NCBI RefSeq assembly: GCF_030464365.1
Contig: NZ_VCYI01000003.1
Coordinates: 124,001 to 188,000 of the forward strand
Direction: 5' to 3'
Source: Methanoculleus methanifontis
GTDB lineage: Archaea > Halobacteriota > Methanomicrobia > Methanomicrobiales > Methanoculleaceae
DNA: 64,000 bases
Positions 41,216 to 49,216 of the stretch are shown piece after piece. Made by a program: the position numbers and the translations under genes. The number at the start of each line of letters is the position of its first letter. Position 1 is the stretch's first letter. The notes under the pieces were generated by a model that worked only from the letters and a program-made list of their open reading frames with translations, did no database searches and was not told the origin of the DNA.

Positions 41216-41657
41216 CGGACGCGAAAACCTCTTCGAGGATCTCGACCACATCTCTGACGCAGCGGGGGCAGATCGTCCGGGTGAGGTTCTGTTCGCGTGC
41301 CCGGGCAAGCCCTTCGCCGGTCGAGAGATCGCACCCGAGGAGTCCGGTGCAGGAGATGGTGCCGTTCTTCTCGACAAAACGGGTGACGAACTCCCGGGTG
41401 ATGTCATAGGTCAGGTCTTTCGCCTCTTTCTCTTCGGGGCCGGTGCTCCCGAACAGGAGCCCGATGACGAGGATCACCCCCGAGACCGCTCCGCACATGC
41501 CGTTGGTATTCGCCACCCCGGCGCCGAACCCCGTGGCCGCACGGAGGATGACCTCTTTGGGAACCCCGGCGTCGCCCGCAAAAACCGAGCCGACTGGCTG
41601 TGCACAGTTTTAGCCCTGCATGAAGTGGGAGACCGCCTCGTCCGCCCTGATGCCCAT
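41187..41657 (-). pseudogene. C_GCAxxG_C_C family redox protein with in-frame ochre
   Basis: Minus-strand translation from ATG 41657 reads MGIRADEAVSHFMQG-stop-NCAQPVGSVFAGDAGVP and continues, in the same frame, TGFGAGVANTNGMCGAVSG to the stop at 41187. The stop is TAA at 41610-41612 exactly where homologs have Tyr before NCAQ, so one base (TAC to TAA) accounts for it. All family cysteines downstream remain (CGAVSG, CTGLLGC, CPRC). A shorter protein could begin at ATG 41516 but would lack the first Cys. It is a nonsense pseudogene or a sequence error. Confidence 0.7.
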
Positions 41658-41784
41658 GTGATCCGGAGATTACGCACCGTGGGTCGTCAACCTTCCGCAG
41701 CAGAACCCGATGCCGGAATGGTTTAAGAGCCCGCCCGAGAAAGTAGACGTATTCCGGGAATCCTTTCCCGGGCAGGGGCAAACC

Positions 41785-42963
41785 ATGAAAAGAATTGCAC
41801 TGATCATCGCCCTGATCGTCGCCATGGTTCCGGCGGCGGCCGGGGCGGAGGCCTCCTACCACGGCGTATCGACGGGAAGCATCGTCAACGACGTTGCGAT
41901 AACCATTGACGGGAGGTATATGGTCGCGGGGACGAGCAGCGGGGGGATAGTCTGCCTGCACCGGGACGGCACCGTTCCCTGGAACGCGAGCGCTCCAGCT
42001 GCGGTGACCGCGGTTGCCGTCGCCGGTTCCGGGGACTACGTCGCCGCCGGAACCATGGGGGGCGACGTGCTCCTCTTCGACGGCAACGGTGGCCGCTACT
42101 GGACGAAGAGCGTCACGGGCCCCGTTCGCGACCTTGATTTCGCGGGTGACGGCCGATCGCTCGCGGTGGCGGGCGATCGCATCGTCCTCTTCACCAACCT
42201 CGGGAATGAGGAGTGGAACCGTGCCGTGCAGCCGGGCACCCGCTCCGGAGAGACCCCGCCGCACGTGACGTCCGTCGCGTTCAACCGCGACGGCAACTAC
42301 ATCGTTGCCGGGAGCAACAACGGTGTCATCCTCTTCATGAACAGGGAGGGGAACCTGATCTGGGAGGGGCTTGCCCGGGGCGCCGTCACCGCGGTTGACG
42401 CCTCCCGTGACGGATCGGTCGTCGCCGCCGGGGGCCGGGATCGCGTCCTCCAGGTTTACGGCCGGGCGGGGGCCCTCCCCTGGGCGCTTCCCACCGGAGC
42501 GCCGATCCTCGCGCTCGCCCTCTCTGGTGACGGGCGGTTCGTGGTCATCGGCAAGGAAAGCGGTGATGTGGAGTGCTACCGGCCGAACGACGCCCTCCTC
42601 TGGACGAACCGGACGGGAAGCAATGTCCCCGCCGTGGATGTCTCCCGGAGGGGTGAGGTTGTCGCGGCCGGGAATGCAGGTGGAACCATGTGCCTCTGGA
42701 ACGGCAACGGCGACGCACGCTGGTCGTTCGACGCCGGTGCTCCCGTTGCGGCCGTCGCCCTCTCGGATAACGGTGACTACCTTGCGGCGGGTGCGGGCGA
42801 GCAGGCCTTCATCTTCCGGACGGCTGATGTGCCGGTGCCGGCGGTGACGGAAGTCAGGTGGGAAGACGCAACCCCCGCGACAACCCCGACTCAGGCCGCC
42901 GGGGCGGGTGCGCTCATCGGGCTCCTCGCCGTTACGGTCGCGGGCCGTCTCCTGCGCCGGTGA
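41785..42963 (+). CDS. Secreted WD40/PQQ-like beta-propeller protein with membrane anchor
   Basis: A 392-residue exported protein. The signal peptide (IALIIALIVAMVPAAAGA) is cut near residue 20; the body has seven or more short repeats of the form D/VAAGxxxGxVxLFxxxGxxxW (for example VAAGTMGGDVLLFDGNGGRY, YIVAGSNNGVILFMNREG), a WD40/PQQ-like propeller. It ends with a glycine-alanine helix and RLLRR, a C-terminal anchor. ATG 41785 follows GGGCAGGGGC. Function is probably a surface scaffold. Confidence 0.88.
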   Translation: MKRIALIIALIVAMVPAAAGAEASYHGVSTGSIVNDVAITIDGRYMVAGTSSGGIVCLHRDGTVPWNASAPAAVTAVAVAGSGDYVAAGTMGGDVLLFDGNGGRYWTKSVTGPVRDLDFAGDGRSLAVAGDRIVLFTNLGNEEWNRAVQPGTRSGETPPHVTSVAFNRDGNYIVAGSNNGVILFMNREGNLIWEGLARGAVTAVDASRDGSVVAAGGRDRVLQVYGRAGALPWALPTGAPILALALSGDGRFVVIGKESGDVECYRPNDALLWTNRTGSNVPAVDVSRRGEVVAAGNAGGTMCLWNGNGDARWSFDAGAPVAAVALSDNGDYLAAGAGEQAFIFRTADVPVPAVTEVRWEDATPATTPTQAAGAGALIGLLAVTVAGRLLRR

Positions 42964-43000
42964 CCCGGGAGAACGGGGGAATTTCCCGTTATCCCTGCAG

Positions 43001-43009
43001 TTTTTTTTT
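43001..43009 (+). terminator. T-run terminator after the propeller gene
   Basis: Nine T residues, 38 bases after the stop codon and just past GGGGGAATTTCCCG-type pairing sequence. Confidence 0.5.
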
Positions 43010-43162
43010 ATAGACGTTCACCCCGCAACCAGCGGCATTGAGAAACAGCGTTACAGCCCCGTCGCCCTGACTGGCGGCACGGGTGATCGTGTACCCGGTG
43101 CTGCTTCGCTCGCTCTCCCTGCCCGGGAACCTTAATGTCGTCTGACGGTATGACTGCGACCC

Positions 43163-44929
43163 ATGACGATGGATTCTGTGGCCGGCATACTCATCGTGTT
43201 GTCTCTAACAGCCTTCGCCATACCTATGGCTGCGGGACAGGAGAACGTGAGCGATCCGGGTTCCGGTGTGCAGAACCTGTACCTCTTCATGGACTGGAAG
43301 GATCTCGTCGATCTGTATACCCGTGGAGATGCATCCGATGAGCGGCTGGACGGTTACGTGCGGCTCTCTCCTGATGGCGAGGATATCGAACAGGAGGGGG
43401 TGCGCTTCCGGGGCACCTCTTCGCGGGAGTTGCCGAAGAAGTCGTTCAACATTCGGTTTAACGAATCTCAGGAGTTCCTCTTCGGCAGCACCGATATGAA
43501 CCTGAAGGCCACCTACACCGATCCGACGATGATGCGGGAGAGGCTGTCCATGGACCTCTTCCACGATCTCGGGCAGCCGGCACCGAGAACGAGGTATTTC
43601 GACCTGTACATCAACGACATCTACGAAGGCCTGTACGTTCACGTAGAGCGGGTCGACGCGGATCTGCTCGCAAGCAACGGCCTGAACCCTGCGGGGACAC
43701 TGGTCGCCGACGACTTTCGGGGCCATTACTATCTCGTGCCGGAGGTCAACCGCCTCTCGGTCTTCGGGTATCCCATCGACGAGCAGGACGATCCTGAAGC
43801 GTTTCTCGCAGAGACCATGGACAGCCGGGGCGAACCGGACTGGGGAGCGCTCCATGACCTCGTCGCCTGGGTCTACCGGACTCCTGCCGGTCCGGAGTTC
43901 GAAGAGGGGTTCATCGAGCGATTCGACGAGGAGAACTTCATCGACTGGCTGGCAATCCACTACCTCATCGGTGACGTCGACTCGTTCGGCGATGACTACT
44001 GGCTCTACCTGGACACCGATGACCCGGATGCGGGGTGGATGGTCATTCCCTGGGACAAGGATCTGACGTTCGGTTCGCATACCCGGAGAGACGCTACGGT
44101 CAACGACTATTTCGGGTACGAATCGGCGATAGCAAGCGGCTGGGACAACGACCTGGTGACGAAGTTCCTCGATACTCCCGCGCTCCGTGAACGGCTCAAT
44201 ACCCGCATGACGTTCCTGATGAACGAGGTCTTCACCGAAGACTACTATGCCGGGCAGCTCGTTCTTCACACAGAGACGATCGGAGACAGGCTGGACATCA
44301 CGCCGGGAGAGGAGGTGTTCGCGCTGCACCCACAGAACCATCACGGCGATCTTGGCTACCTGGCGTACCATACCGAAACGATGCTGGACTTCGTACGGCT
44401 CCGGTACCAGTTCATCGAGAGAGCGATCTCGTCCGGCTCCGGGGAACCCTATACCGCCTCCGTCGAGATACCGGCGGAGCCTGAGGAGAGCGCCGTTTAT
44501 TTCACCGACCCCGGCGGATGGGTGATTGCGACCTTCGAGATCTCGGAGGTGACGGAGCCGGGCACGATCACTGTTGCGGTGAACGAGACGGCCGAGAATC
44601 CCGGCATCGACCGGCGCTGGGAGTTCGATGCCGGCGACGCCGATGTCAGTGGCGAACTGACGCTCTACTACCGTAACGACGTCGAGTCGTGCTGTTTCCC
44701 GGTAGAAAACTGGTTTATCAGCGACGCGGCGGTGAGAGACGATGAGTATTCGCAGTGGGACCTGGAGATGGTTCTCGAGGACGGAGTCGGGAACCGGACG
44801 ACGCTCGACACCTACGTCAACCCGTATTCGAACAAAGTGTCTGCAGACGTCTCGCTGCGGGGAACGACGTGGTTCGAGGTGGTGCTGCCGGATCAGGAGG
44901 AGCCGGAGAGGAACTTCACCTGGGGGTAG
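43163..44929 (+). CDS. Secreted CotH-kinase-family protein
   Basis: A 588-residue exported protein with a signal peptide (SVAGILIVLSLTAFAIPMAAG, cut near residue 25). The CotH kinase-like core covers about residues 35-420 with RFRGTSSRELPKKSFNIRF, GLYVHVERVDADLL and the metal-site block MVIPWDKDLTFGS (D-K-D). A C-terminal beta-rich domain follows (about 430-588). CotH proteins are extracellular atypical kinases in spore formers; their archaeal substrates are unknown. No anchor is visible, so the protein may be released or held by partners. Confidence 0.88.
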   Translation: MTMDSVAGILIVLSLTAFAIPMAAGQENVSDPGSGVQNLYLFMDWKDLVDLYTRGDASDERLDGYVRLSPDGEDIEQEGVRFRGTSSRELPKKSFNIRFNESQEFLFGSTDMNLKATYTDPTMMRERLSMDLFHDLGQPAPRTRYFDLYINDIYEGLYVHVERVDADLLASNGLNPAGTLVADDFRGHYYLVPEVNRLSVFGYPIDEQDDPEAFLAETMDSRGEPDWGALHDLVAWVYRTPAGPEFEEGFIERFDEENFIDWLAIHYLIGDVDSFGDDYWLYLDTDDPDAGWMVIPWDKDLTFGSHTRRDATVNDYFGYESAIASGWDNDLVTKFLDTPALRERLNTRMTFLMNEVFTEDYYAGQLVLHTETIGDRLDITPGEEVFALHPQNHHGDLGYLAYHTETMLDFVRLRYQFIERAISSGSGEPYTASVEIPAEPEESAVYFTDPGGWVIATFEISEVTEPGTITVAVNETAENPGIDRRWEFDAGDADVSGELTLYYRNDVESCCFPVENWFISDAAVRDDEYSQWDLEMVLEDGVGNRTTLDTYVNPYSNKVSADVSLRGTTWFEVVLPDQEEPERNFTWG

Positions 44930-44967
44930 GCGAGGAGCGCCGCGAAAGAGAGTTACCCCCAACAAAA

Positions 44968-45050
44968 CTTCGCGTTCTTCGCGGCTTCGCGTGAGGTGAA
45001 GTGTAGGGGGCAGCGACAAGGTCTCACGCGAAGAGCGCGAAGCCGCGAAG
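44968..45050. repeat. Imperfect inverted repeat after CotH gene
   Basis: CTTCGCGTTCTTCGCGGCTT with CGCGTGAG (44968-44995) is closely inverted at 45023-45050 (CTCACGCGAAGAGCGCGAAG with CCGCGAAG). The two arms also contain the short word TTCGCG repeatedly. This part of the 376-base gap has no ORF. Confidence 0.5.
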
Positions 45051-45070
45051 GGGGCTACGTCGTCTCTCAA

Positions 45071-45338
45071 CCGAAGGGGCTGCGCCCCTTTCGAAACCCC
45101 CGGCGACCCACGGTCGCCTGAGAACCTAAGCAATACTCACAAAAAGGAACATCACAAAACAGAAGAATGGACCCGGCGGGATTTGAACCCGCGGCCTCTC
45201 TGTCCCAACCGAAGGGGCTGCGCCCCTTTCGAAACCCCCGGCGACCCACGGTCGCCCAGGAACCTAAGCAATACTCACAAAAAGGAACATCACAAAACAG
45301 AAGAATGGACCCGGCGGGATTTGAACCCGCGGCCTCTA
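45071..45338. repeat. Tandem 138-bp duplication ending in tRNA-Ala 3' half
   Basis: The unit starting CCGAAGGGGCTGCGCCCCTT at 45071 repeats from 45209 with very few changes (for example GCCTGAGAACC versus GCCCAGGAACC). Each unit has two hairpins (GGGGC/GCCCC and GGCGACC-CAC-GGTCGCC), a shared ATACTCACAAAAAGGAACAT stretch, and 32 bases identical to the 3' half of the downstream tRNA-Ala. Confidence 0.85.
45168..45199 (-). pseudogene. Partial tRNA-Ala (3' half) copy
   Basis: TGGACCCGGCGGGATTTGAA and the next 12 bases equal positions 45306-45337 of the intact tRNA-Ala gene: acceptor 3' strand, T arm and variable loop. The anticodon and 5' half are absent. It is part of the 138-bp duplication. 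Confidence 0.85.
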
Positions 45339-45377
45339 CGTTGCGAACGTAGCGATCTACCCCTGATCTACGAGCCC
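45306..45377 (-). tRNA. tRNA-Ala (anticodon CGC)
   Basis: Minus strand folds fully: acceptor GGGCTCG with CGGGTCC, including the G3:U70 pair that identifies alanine tRNA; anticodon stem CTACG/CGTAG with loop TTCGCAA (anticodon CGC, reads GCG); T arm GCGGG-TTCAAAT-CCCGC. Discriminator is A and CCA is not encoded. It lies 22 bases downstream of the TFB stop on the same strand. Confidence 0.95.
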
Positions 45378-45399
45378 AAGGGTGTGAGATGATATGAGA

Positions 45400-46413
45400 T
45401 CAGAGTATGATCTCGATATCTAATTTTTCTGCCAGCTCCTTATATCTGTTCCTGATCGTGACCTCGGTCACGCCTGCAACTTCGGCGACTTCGCGCTGGG
45501 TGCGCCGCTCTCCGCCGAGGATCGACGAGATGTAAATTGCGGCTGCAGCGACACCTGTTGGGCCTCTGCCGCTCGTAAGTTCGCGTTCGCCTGCCTGCCT
45601 GAGGATCTCGACTGCCCGGCTCTGGACCTCACCCTTCAGGTTCAGGCCCGAGCAGAAGCGCGGTACGTAATCGATCGGGGACGTCGGCAGGAGCTTTAAC
45701 CCGAGCTCGCGGGAGATGAACCGGTAGGTGCGGCCGATCTCCTTACGGGACACACGGGATACCTCGGCAATCTCGTCGAGCGTCCGGGGGACGCTGCACT
45801 GCCGGCATGCCGCATAGAGTGCGGCCGCCGCGACGCCCTCGATACTCCGGCCGCGGATCAGGTTCTTGTCCACCGCGTCGCGGTAGACGACCGCCGCGGT
45901 CTCGCGCACGTTCCGGGGCAGGCCGAGCGCGGAGGCCATCCGGTCCAGTTCCGAGAGCGCGAACGCCAGGTTCCGCTCGGTCGCGTTCGAGACCCGGATA
46001 CGCCGCTGCCACTTCCGGAGACGATAGAGCTGGGCGCGGTTCTTGCTCGAGATCGCGCGTCCGTAGGAGTCACGGTTCCGCCAGTCGATCATCGTCGAGA
46101 GACCCTTGTCGTGGATCGTGAACGTCATCGGTGCGCCGACACGGGAGCGCTTCATGCGCTGGTCGTGGTCGAATGCACGCCACTCGGGACCGCGGTCGAT
46201 GAACTCCTCGTCAAGGACGAGACCGCAGTTCTGGCATACGAGTTCGGCACGCTCGTAGTCGTGGACGAGCTGGCGACTGCCGCACTCGGGGCAGACGGAC
46301 TGAACGCTCTCTTCGGTGCGCTTCTTCTCCGTCTCCTTGATCTTTTGCTCCCCTCTCTTCTTCAGGGCCTCACGCTGCAACTGCAGCTGTTTCAATTTTT
46401 CTACTTCAGCCAT
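45400..46413 (-). CDS. tfb: Transcription initiation factor TFB (TFIIB)
   Basis: A 337-residue TFB bridging TBP-promoter DNA and RNA polymerase. The N-terminal zinc ribbon ([20 protein letters not shown] and [16 protein letters not shown]) is preceded by an unusually long charged lead of about 40 residues ([15 protein letters not shown]). B-reader/linker region [20 protein letters not shown] is intact, followed by two cyclin folds, each with the helix phrase GxxxxGVAAAAxY. It is 11 bases downstream of Gar1, a common archaeal pairing. Confidence 0.96.
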   Translation of the reverse strand: MAEVEKLKQLQLQREALKKRGEQKIKETEKKRTEESVQSVCPECGSRQLVHDYERAELVCQNCGLVLDEEFIDRGPEWRAFDHDQRMKRSRVGAPMTFTIHDKGLSTMIDWRNRDSYGRAISSKNRAQLYRLRKWQRRIRVSNATERNLAFALSELDRMASALGLPRNVRETAAVVYRDAVDKNLIRGRSIEGVAAAALYAACRQCSVPRTLDEIAEVSRVSRKEIGRTYRFISRELGLKLLPTSPIDYVPRFCSGLNLKGEVQSRAVEILRQAGERELTSGRGPTGVAAAAIYISSILGGERRTQREVAEVAGVTEVTIRNRYKELAEKLDIEIIL

Positions 46414-46424
46414 CGATTATACAC

Positions 46425-46649
46425 CTATCTTGCAAAGATTTTCTCGCCAACCTGTACGGAACAGCCGTTGTAGCAGAGGACTACGGCATAAGGCGATGAT
46501 ATATTCCCAAATATGTCAACAACCTTCCCTACGGGTTTTAACCGGCGATCCACAGCCTCGCTGTAGAGGCGGGGCAACTGTGCAGCATCACATCGCAAGA
46601 TTAACAAGCGATTGCCGCAAACACTTATAGAACGACCGATTAACCGCAA
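46425..46649 (-). CDS. gar1: H/ACA RNP protein Gar1
   Basis: A 74-residue Gar1, the small beta-barrel protein of H/ACA ribonucleoprotein particles that assists Cbf5 in pseudouridylation. Diagnostic core VGKVVDIFGNISSPYAVV is present. No ATG exists; the start is TTG 46649 with GAGGT 6 bases upstream. A TATA box lies at 46695-46702. It leads the gar1-tfb operon. Confidence 0.85.
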   Translation of the reverse strand: MRLIGRSISVCGNRLLILRCDAAQLPRLYSEAVDRRLKPVGKVVDIFGNISSPYAVVLCYNGCSVQVGEKIFAR

Positions 46650-46694
46650 ACTGCAACCTCTAGGGGATACTATATCCGGGCGTATTTAGTAACG

Positions 46695-46702
46695 TATATA
46701 TA
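46695..46702 (-). promoter_or_regulatory. TATA box of gar1-tfb
   Basis: TATATATA on the minus strand about 46 bases ahead of the Gar1 TTG, in the most AT-rich stretch of the neighbourhood; it predicts a start near 46673. Confidence 0.5.
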
Positions 46703-46751
46703 TTGACTGTATTGTTATAAAAACATTTTGCTAAATTATAAATACCACGTC

Positions 46752-47396
46752 TCACTTCTGAAGAAGCTGATTTATATCCTGTGAGAGAGCCTCCCGGGAT
46801 TCCGCCTCCGTCAGCCCGGCGCCGAGCGCGACCGCCCGGCGTGCCTCCTTTGACATTAGATCGGACGGGCCATGCGTATCGGAATCGACCACGAGCCGGC
46901 ACCCGGCCTCCCGCGCCACCCGCGCAACGTGACCGTTGGTGCGGTTATGCCCTCCCCTTGAGGTTATCTCGAGCGCCACCCCGTGTTCCGCGGCTACGCG
47001 CGCATCCTCGACCGTTATGAGCCCGGGATGGCCGAGCACGTCCACGTACTCGCACGCACAGGCGGCGCGGTTGGTTCCCGGGGCGACCGGCTCCACCACC
47101 GTCTCGCCGTGAACCACAACGATATCGGCACCGAACCTTTTCGCATCACGTGCAAACGCCGCTATCAGGGACGGCGGGACGTGGGTGAGTTCCACCCCGA
47201 CGAGCAGGTTCACGCCGTAACACCGCGCCGACTCCCGGACGCTGCCAGTTGCCTCCACCAGGTGCCGGAGGTTCGAGGCGTCCGCGTGATCGGTGATCGC
47301 GAGCGTCTCGTAGCCGAGCACGGCGGCTCGGCGGATCAGCTCGGTTGGGAGGAGTTCGCCGTCGGAGAGGATGGTATGGGTGTGCAGGTCATACAT
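46752..47396 (-). CDS. PHP-domain phosphoesterase (histidinol-phosphatase-like)
   Basis: A 214-residue PHP metallo-phosphoesterase beginning at ATG 47396 (MYDLHTHTILSDGELLP) with the metal-binding H-x-H; later motifs are ITDHADASNL, VVHGETVVEPV and VVDSDTHGPSDL, all with metal-ligand histidines and aspartates. Length fits the stand-alone archaeal PHP group; histidinol phosphatase is possible but unproven. It follows SRP19 by 5 bases, so they share a transcript. Confidence 0.9.
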   Translation of the reverse strand: MYDLHTHTILSDGELLPTELIRRAAVLGYETLAITDHADASNLRHLVEATGSVRESARCYGVNLLVGVELTHVPPSLIAAFARDAKRFGADIVVVHGETVVEPVAPGTNRAACACEYVDVLGHPGLITVEDARVAAEHGVALEITSRGGHNRTNGHVARVAREAGCRLVVDSDTHGPSDLMSKEARRAVALGAGLTEAESREALSQDINQLLQK

Positions 47397-47401
47397 CGCG
47401 G

Positions 47402-47674
47402 TCACTTCCGGCCGGCAAGACCGCTCGCAACCTTCCGGATCAGGTCTTCCTTGCTTCCCTCCCATTCCGCCACGATCCGGCCTTCGTGCTCCGCCCACCG
47501 GGCTGGGTGGTGGTGCTCCTCCACCCGGTGCGGAACCTTCATCTTGCGCAGGACGGCCTCGATGGCCGGGAGCTCCGGGGACTTCACGCCGAGGTTTTTA
47601 GCAACGCGACGTCCCTCCCGCCGCTCGAGCGTGGTGTCGAAGTAACAGGGGTACAGGATGCGTTCAGCGCTCAT
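47402..47674 (-). CDS. srp19: Signal recognition particle protein SRP19
   Basis: A 90-residue SRP19, which binds the tips of helices 6 and 8 of 7S RNA before SRP54 joins. It has the family opening ILYPCYFDTTLERREGRRVA and the conserved GRIVAEWEGSKEDL near the end, with a basic C-terminus. It is divergent from hypB (intergenic 55 bases to the likely hypB start) and cotranscribed with the PHP gene. Confidence 0.93.
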   Translation of the reverse strand: MSAERILYPCYFDTTLERREGRRVAKNLGVKSPELPAIEAVLRKMKVPHRVEEHHHPARWAEHEGRIVAEWEGSKEDLIRKVASGLAGRK

Positions 47675-47729
47675 TGTTGTATGATCTGGGTGGTTAATCT
47701 ATAAACAGATCATGATCACAGTACATACC

Positions 47730-48377
47730 ATGCATCATATCGACGTCCACGTGGAGAAGGACATCTACGATGTCAACAACCGCCTGGCAGATGCCAACGC
47801 GGCCCACCTCAAGGACCACGACATCCGGGCGTTCGACCTTCTCGGCGCCATCGGGTCGGGGAAGACCGCCACGATCGAGCGCCTCGTGCCGCTTATCCGC
47901 GACCGGGGCCTCCGTGCCGGTGCGATCGCCGGGGACGTCTACGGCGATGACGACTTCAAGCGGATCGTCGGCCTCGGGGTCCCGGCTTACAATGCGAACA
48001 CCGGGAAGGAGTGCCACCTCGACGCTCACCTGGTGGAGCACGCCATCGAGCACCTCCCGCTCGATGAGATCGACGTCCTCTTTATCGAGAACGTCGGCAA
48101 CATGGTCTGCCCGACCGACTTCCGGTTGGGTGCCGAGAAGAGGATCGTCGTTGTCAGTTCAACAGAAGGAGACGACGTGGTGAACAAGCACCCGATGATG
48201 TTTCGGAGCAGCAACATCGGCGTCATCAACAAGGTCGACCTTGCCCCGTTCGTCGGCGCCGACCTCGACCGGATGGAGGCGGATATGCGCCGCTACAACC
48301 CGGAGATGAAGATCTTCAGGACGAACATGAAGACCGGGGAAGGGCTGGACGAGTTGCTGGACGCGATCCTCGCGTGA
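47730..48377 (+). CDS. hypB: Hydrogenase nickel insertion GTPase HypB
   Basis: A 215-residue P-loop GTPase that loads nickel into [NiFe] hydrogenases. P-loop is LLGAIGSGKTATIERL, the metal-site block is FIENVGNMVCPTDFRLG with the conserved cysteine, and NKVD gives guanine specificity. ATG 47730 is preferred because the BoxA TTAATCTATAA (47694-47704) predicts transcription start near 47724; ATG 47712 would add six residues. There is no N-terminal His-rich stretch beyond MHHIDVH, the archaeal form. Confidence 0.94.
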   Translation: MHHIDVHVEKDIYDVNNRLADANAAHLKDHDIRAFDLLGAIGSGKTATIERLVPLIRDRGLRAGAIAGDVYGDDDFKRIVGLGVPAYNANTGKECHLDAHLVEHAIEHLPLDEIDVLFIENVGNMVCPTDFRLGAEKRIVVVSSTEGDDVVNKHPMMFRSSNIGVINKVDLAPFVGADLDRMEADMRRYNPEMKIFRTNMKTGEGLDELLDAILA

Positions 48378-48383
48378 TCAGCA

Positions 48384-48395
48384 GAGTTAAATATC
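48384..48395 (+). promoter_or_regulatory. TATA box of the S8e gene
   Basis: GAGTTAAATATC lies about 90 bases before the S8e ATG; start near 48415 is predicted, leaving a roughly 65-base leader that is unusually long for an archaeal gene. Confidence 0.4.
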
Positions 48396-48481
48396 CAGGT
48401 CCCGAATAGTTATAGCACTTTAACGAGAGATTGCTACCCCTGAAGGGTATTGCGTCCTCAGCAGAGTATATCGGTGGTCAC

Positions 48482-48859
48482 ATGCAGTGGCAAGGAAGAT
48501 CAGTACGGAAGCCGTCGGGCGGACGCTACCACACCTCCCAGGGCAAGAAGAGAACGGAGATCGGAAGAGCTCCGGCAGAGACACATGTCGGTGAAGAGCG
48601 CAGGAGAATTATCCGTACCTATGGTGGCAACCAGAAGGTTCGGGCACTCCGGGTAGACTACGCAACGGTCTCGAACCCCACAACCGGCGAGACCAAGAAG
48701 GCGAAGATCGAGGCGGTCGAGGCGAACAGCGCCAACCCGAACTACGTCCGGCGGAAACTCCTGACGAAGGGCGCCGTCATCAAGACCGAGATGGGGCGCG
48801 CGCGGATCGTCAGCAGACCGAGCCAGGACGGTGTCGTCAACGCCGTCCTGCTCGTATAA
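48482..48859 (+). CDS. rps8e: 30S ribosomal protein S8e
   Basis: A 125-residue small-subunit protein, fully conserved: MQWQGRSVRKPSGGRYH at the start, GGNQKVRALRVDYATVSNP and YVRRKLLTKGAVIKTEMGRA later. ATG 48482 is preceded by GGTGGTCAC. A T-run at 48872-48878 follows the stop. Confidence 0.96.
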   Translation: MQWQGRSVRKPSGGRYHTSQGKKRTEIGRAPAETHVGEERRRIIRTYGGNQKVRALRVDYATVSNPTTGETKKAKIEAVEANSANPNYVRRKLLTKGAVIKTEMGRARIVSRPSQDGVVNAVLLV

Positions 48860-48871
48860 GATCCCCTCCCC

Positions 48872-48878
48872 TTTTTTT
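48872..48878 (+). terminator. T-run terminator after S8e
   Basis: Seven T residues 12 bases after the stop; they also touch the end of the convergent DsrE gene. Confidence 0.5.
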
Positions 48879-49216
48879 CACGGCCTAAGATAGTGCCACC
48901 CTTCGGCCTGTCGGATTACCAGTTCCACGATGCCGGACGGGACGGTCCCAACGTAACCGGGGAAGTCTTTCTCCGACAGGTTCCGGGAACGAAGAGTGTT
49001 TTCGCAGACGACAAACAGCACTCCGCGACCTGCGAGCGGATCCATGAGGGCGACATTCGCACCGTCGGAACGGAGTCCTTCCACCCCGTCGGCATGGGCG
49101 ACCACCTCCACCTCGGCACCTGCAAGACCCTCGACGAGGTTCTTTGTATTCCGCAGCGCAAGAGCCGCTTTCTCGCGCTCGTCCAGGTGGATGACGACCC
49201 GAGGGGAGGGGGTCAT
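48878..49216 (-). CDS. DsrE-family protein
   Basis: A 112-residue DsrE/DsrF-like protein: RVVIHLDEREKAALALRNTK, EVEVVAHADGVEGLRSDGAN, GVLFVVCENTLRSRNL and a C-terminal ELVIRQAEGWHYL. The single cysteine in VVCENT is the position used for persulfide in sulfur-relay relatives, so sulfur transfer is possible. Its start overlaps the 5'-nucleotidase stop by 4 bases (49213-49216). Confidence 0.85.
   Translation of the reverse strand: MTPSPRVVIHLDEREKAALALRNTKNLVEGLAGAEVEVVAHADGVEGLRSDGANVALMDPLAGRGVLFVVCENTLRSRNLSEKDFPGYVGTVPSGIVELVIRQAEGWHYLRP

Noticed and set aside
40076-41407. 443-residue minus-strand open frame opposite the acyltransferase
   Set aside because: Antisense shadow with extreme R/E/G content and no recognisable domain, while the plus strand encodes an intact membrane enzyme.
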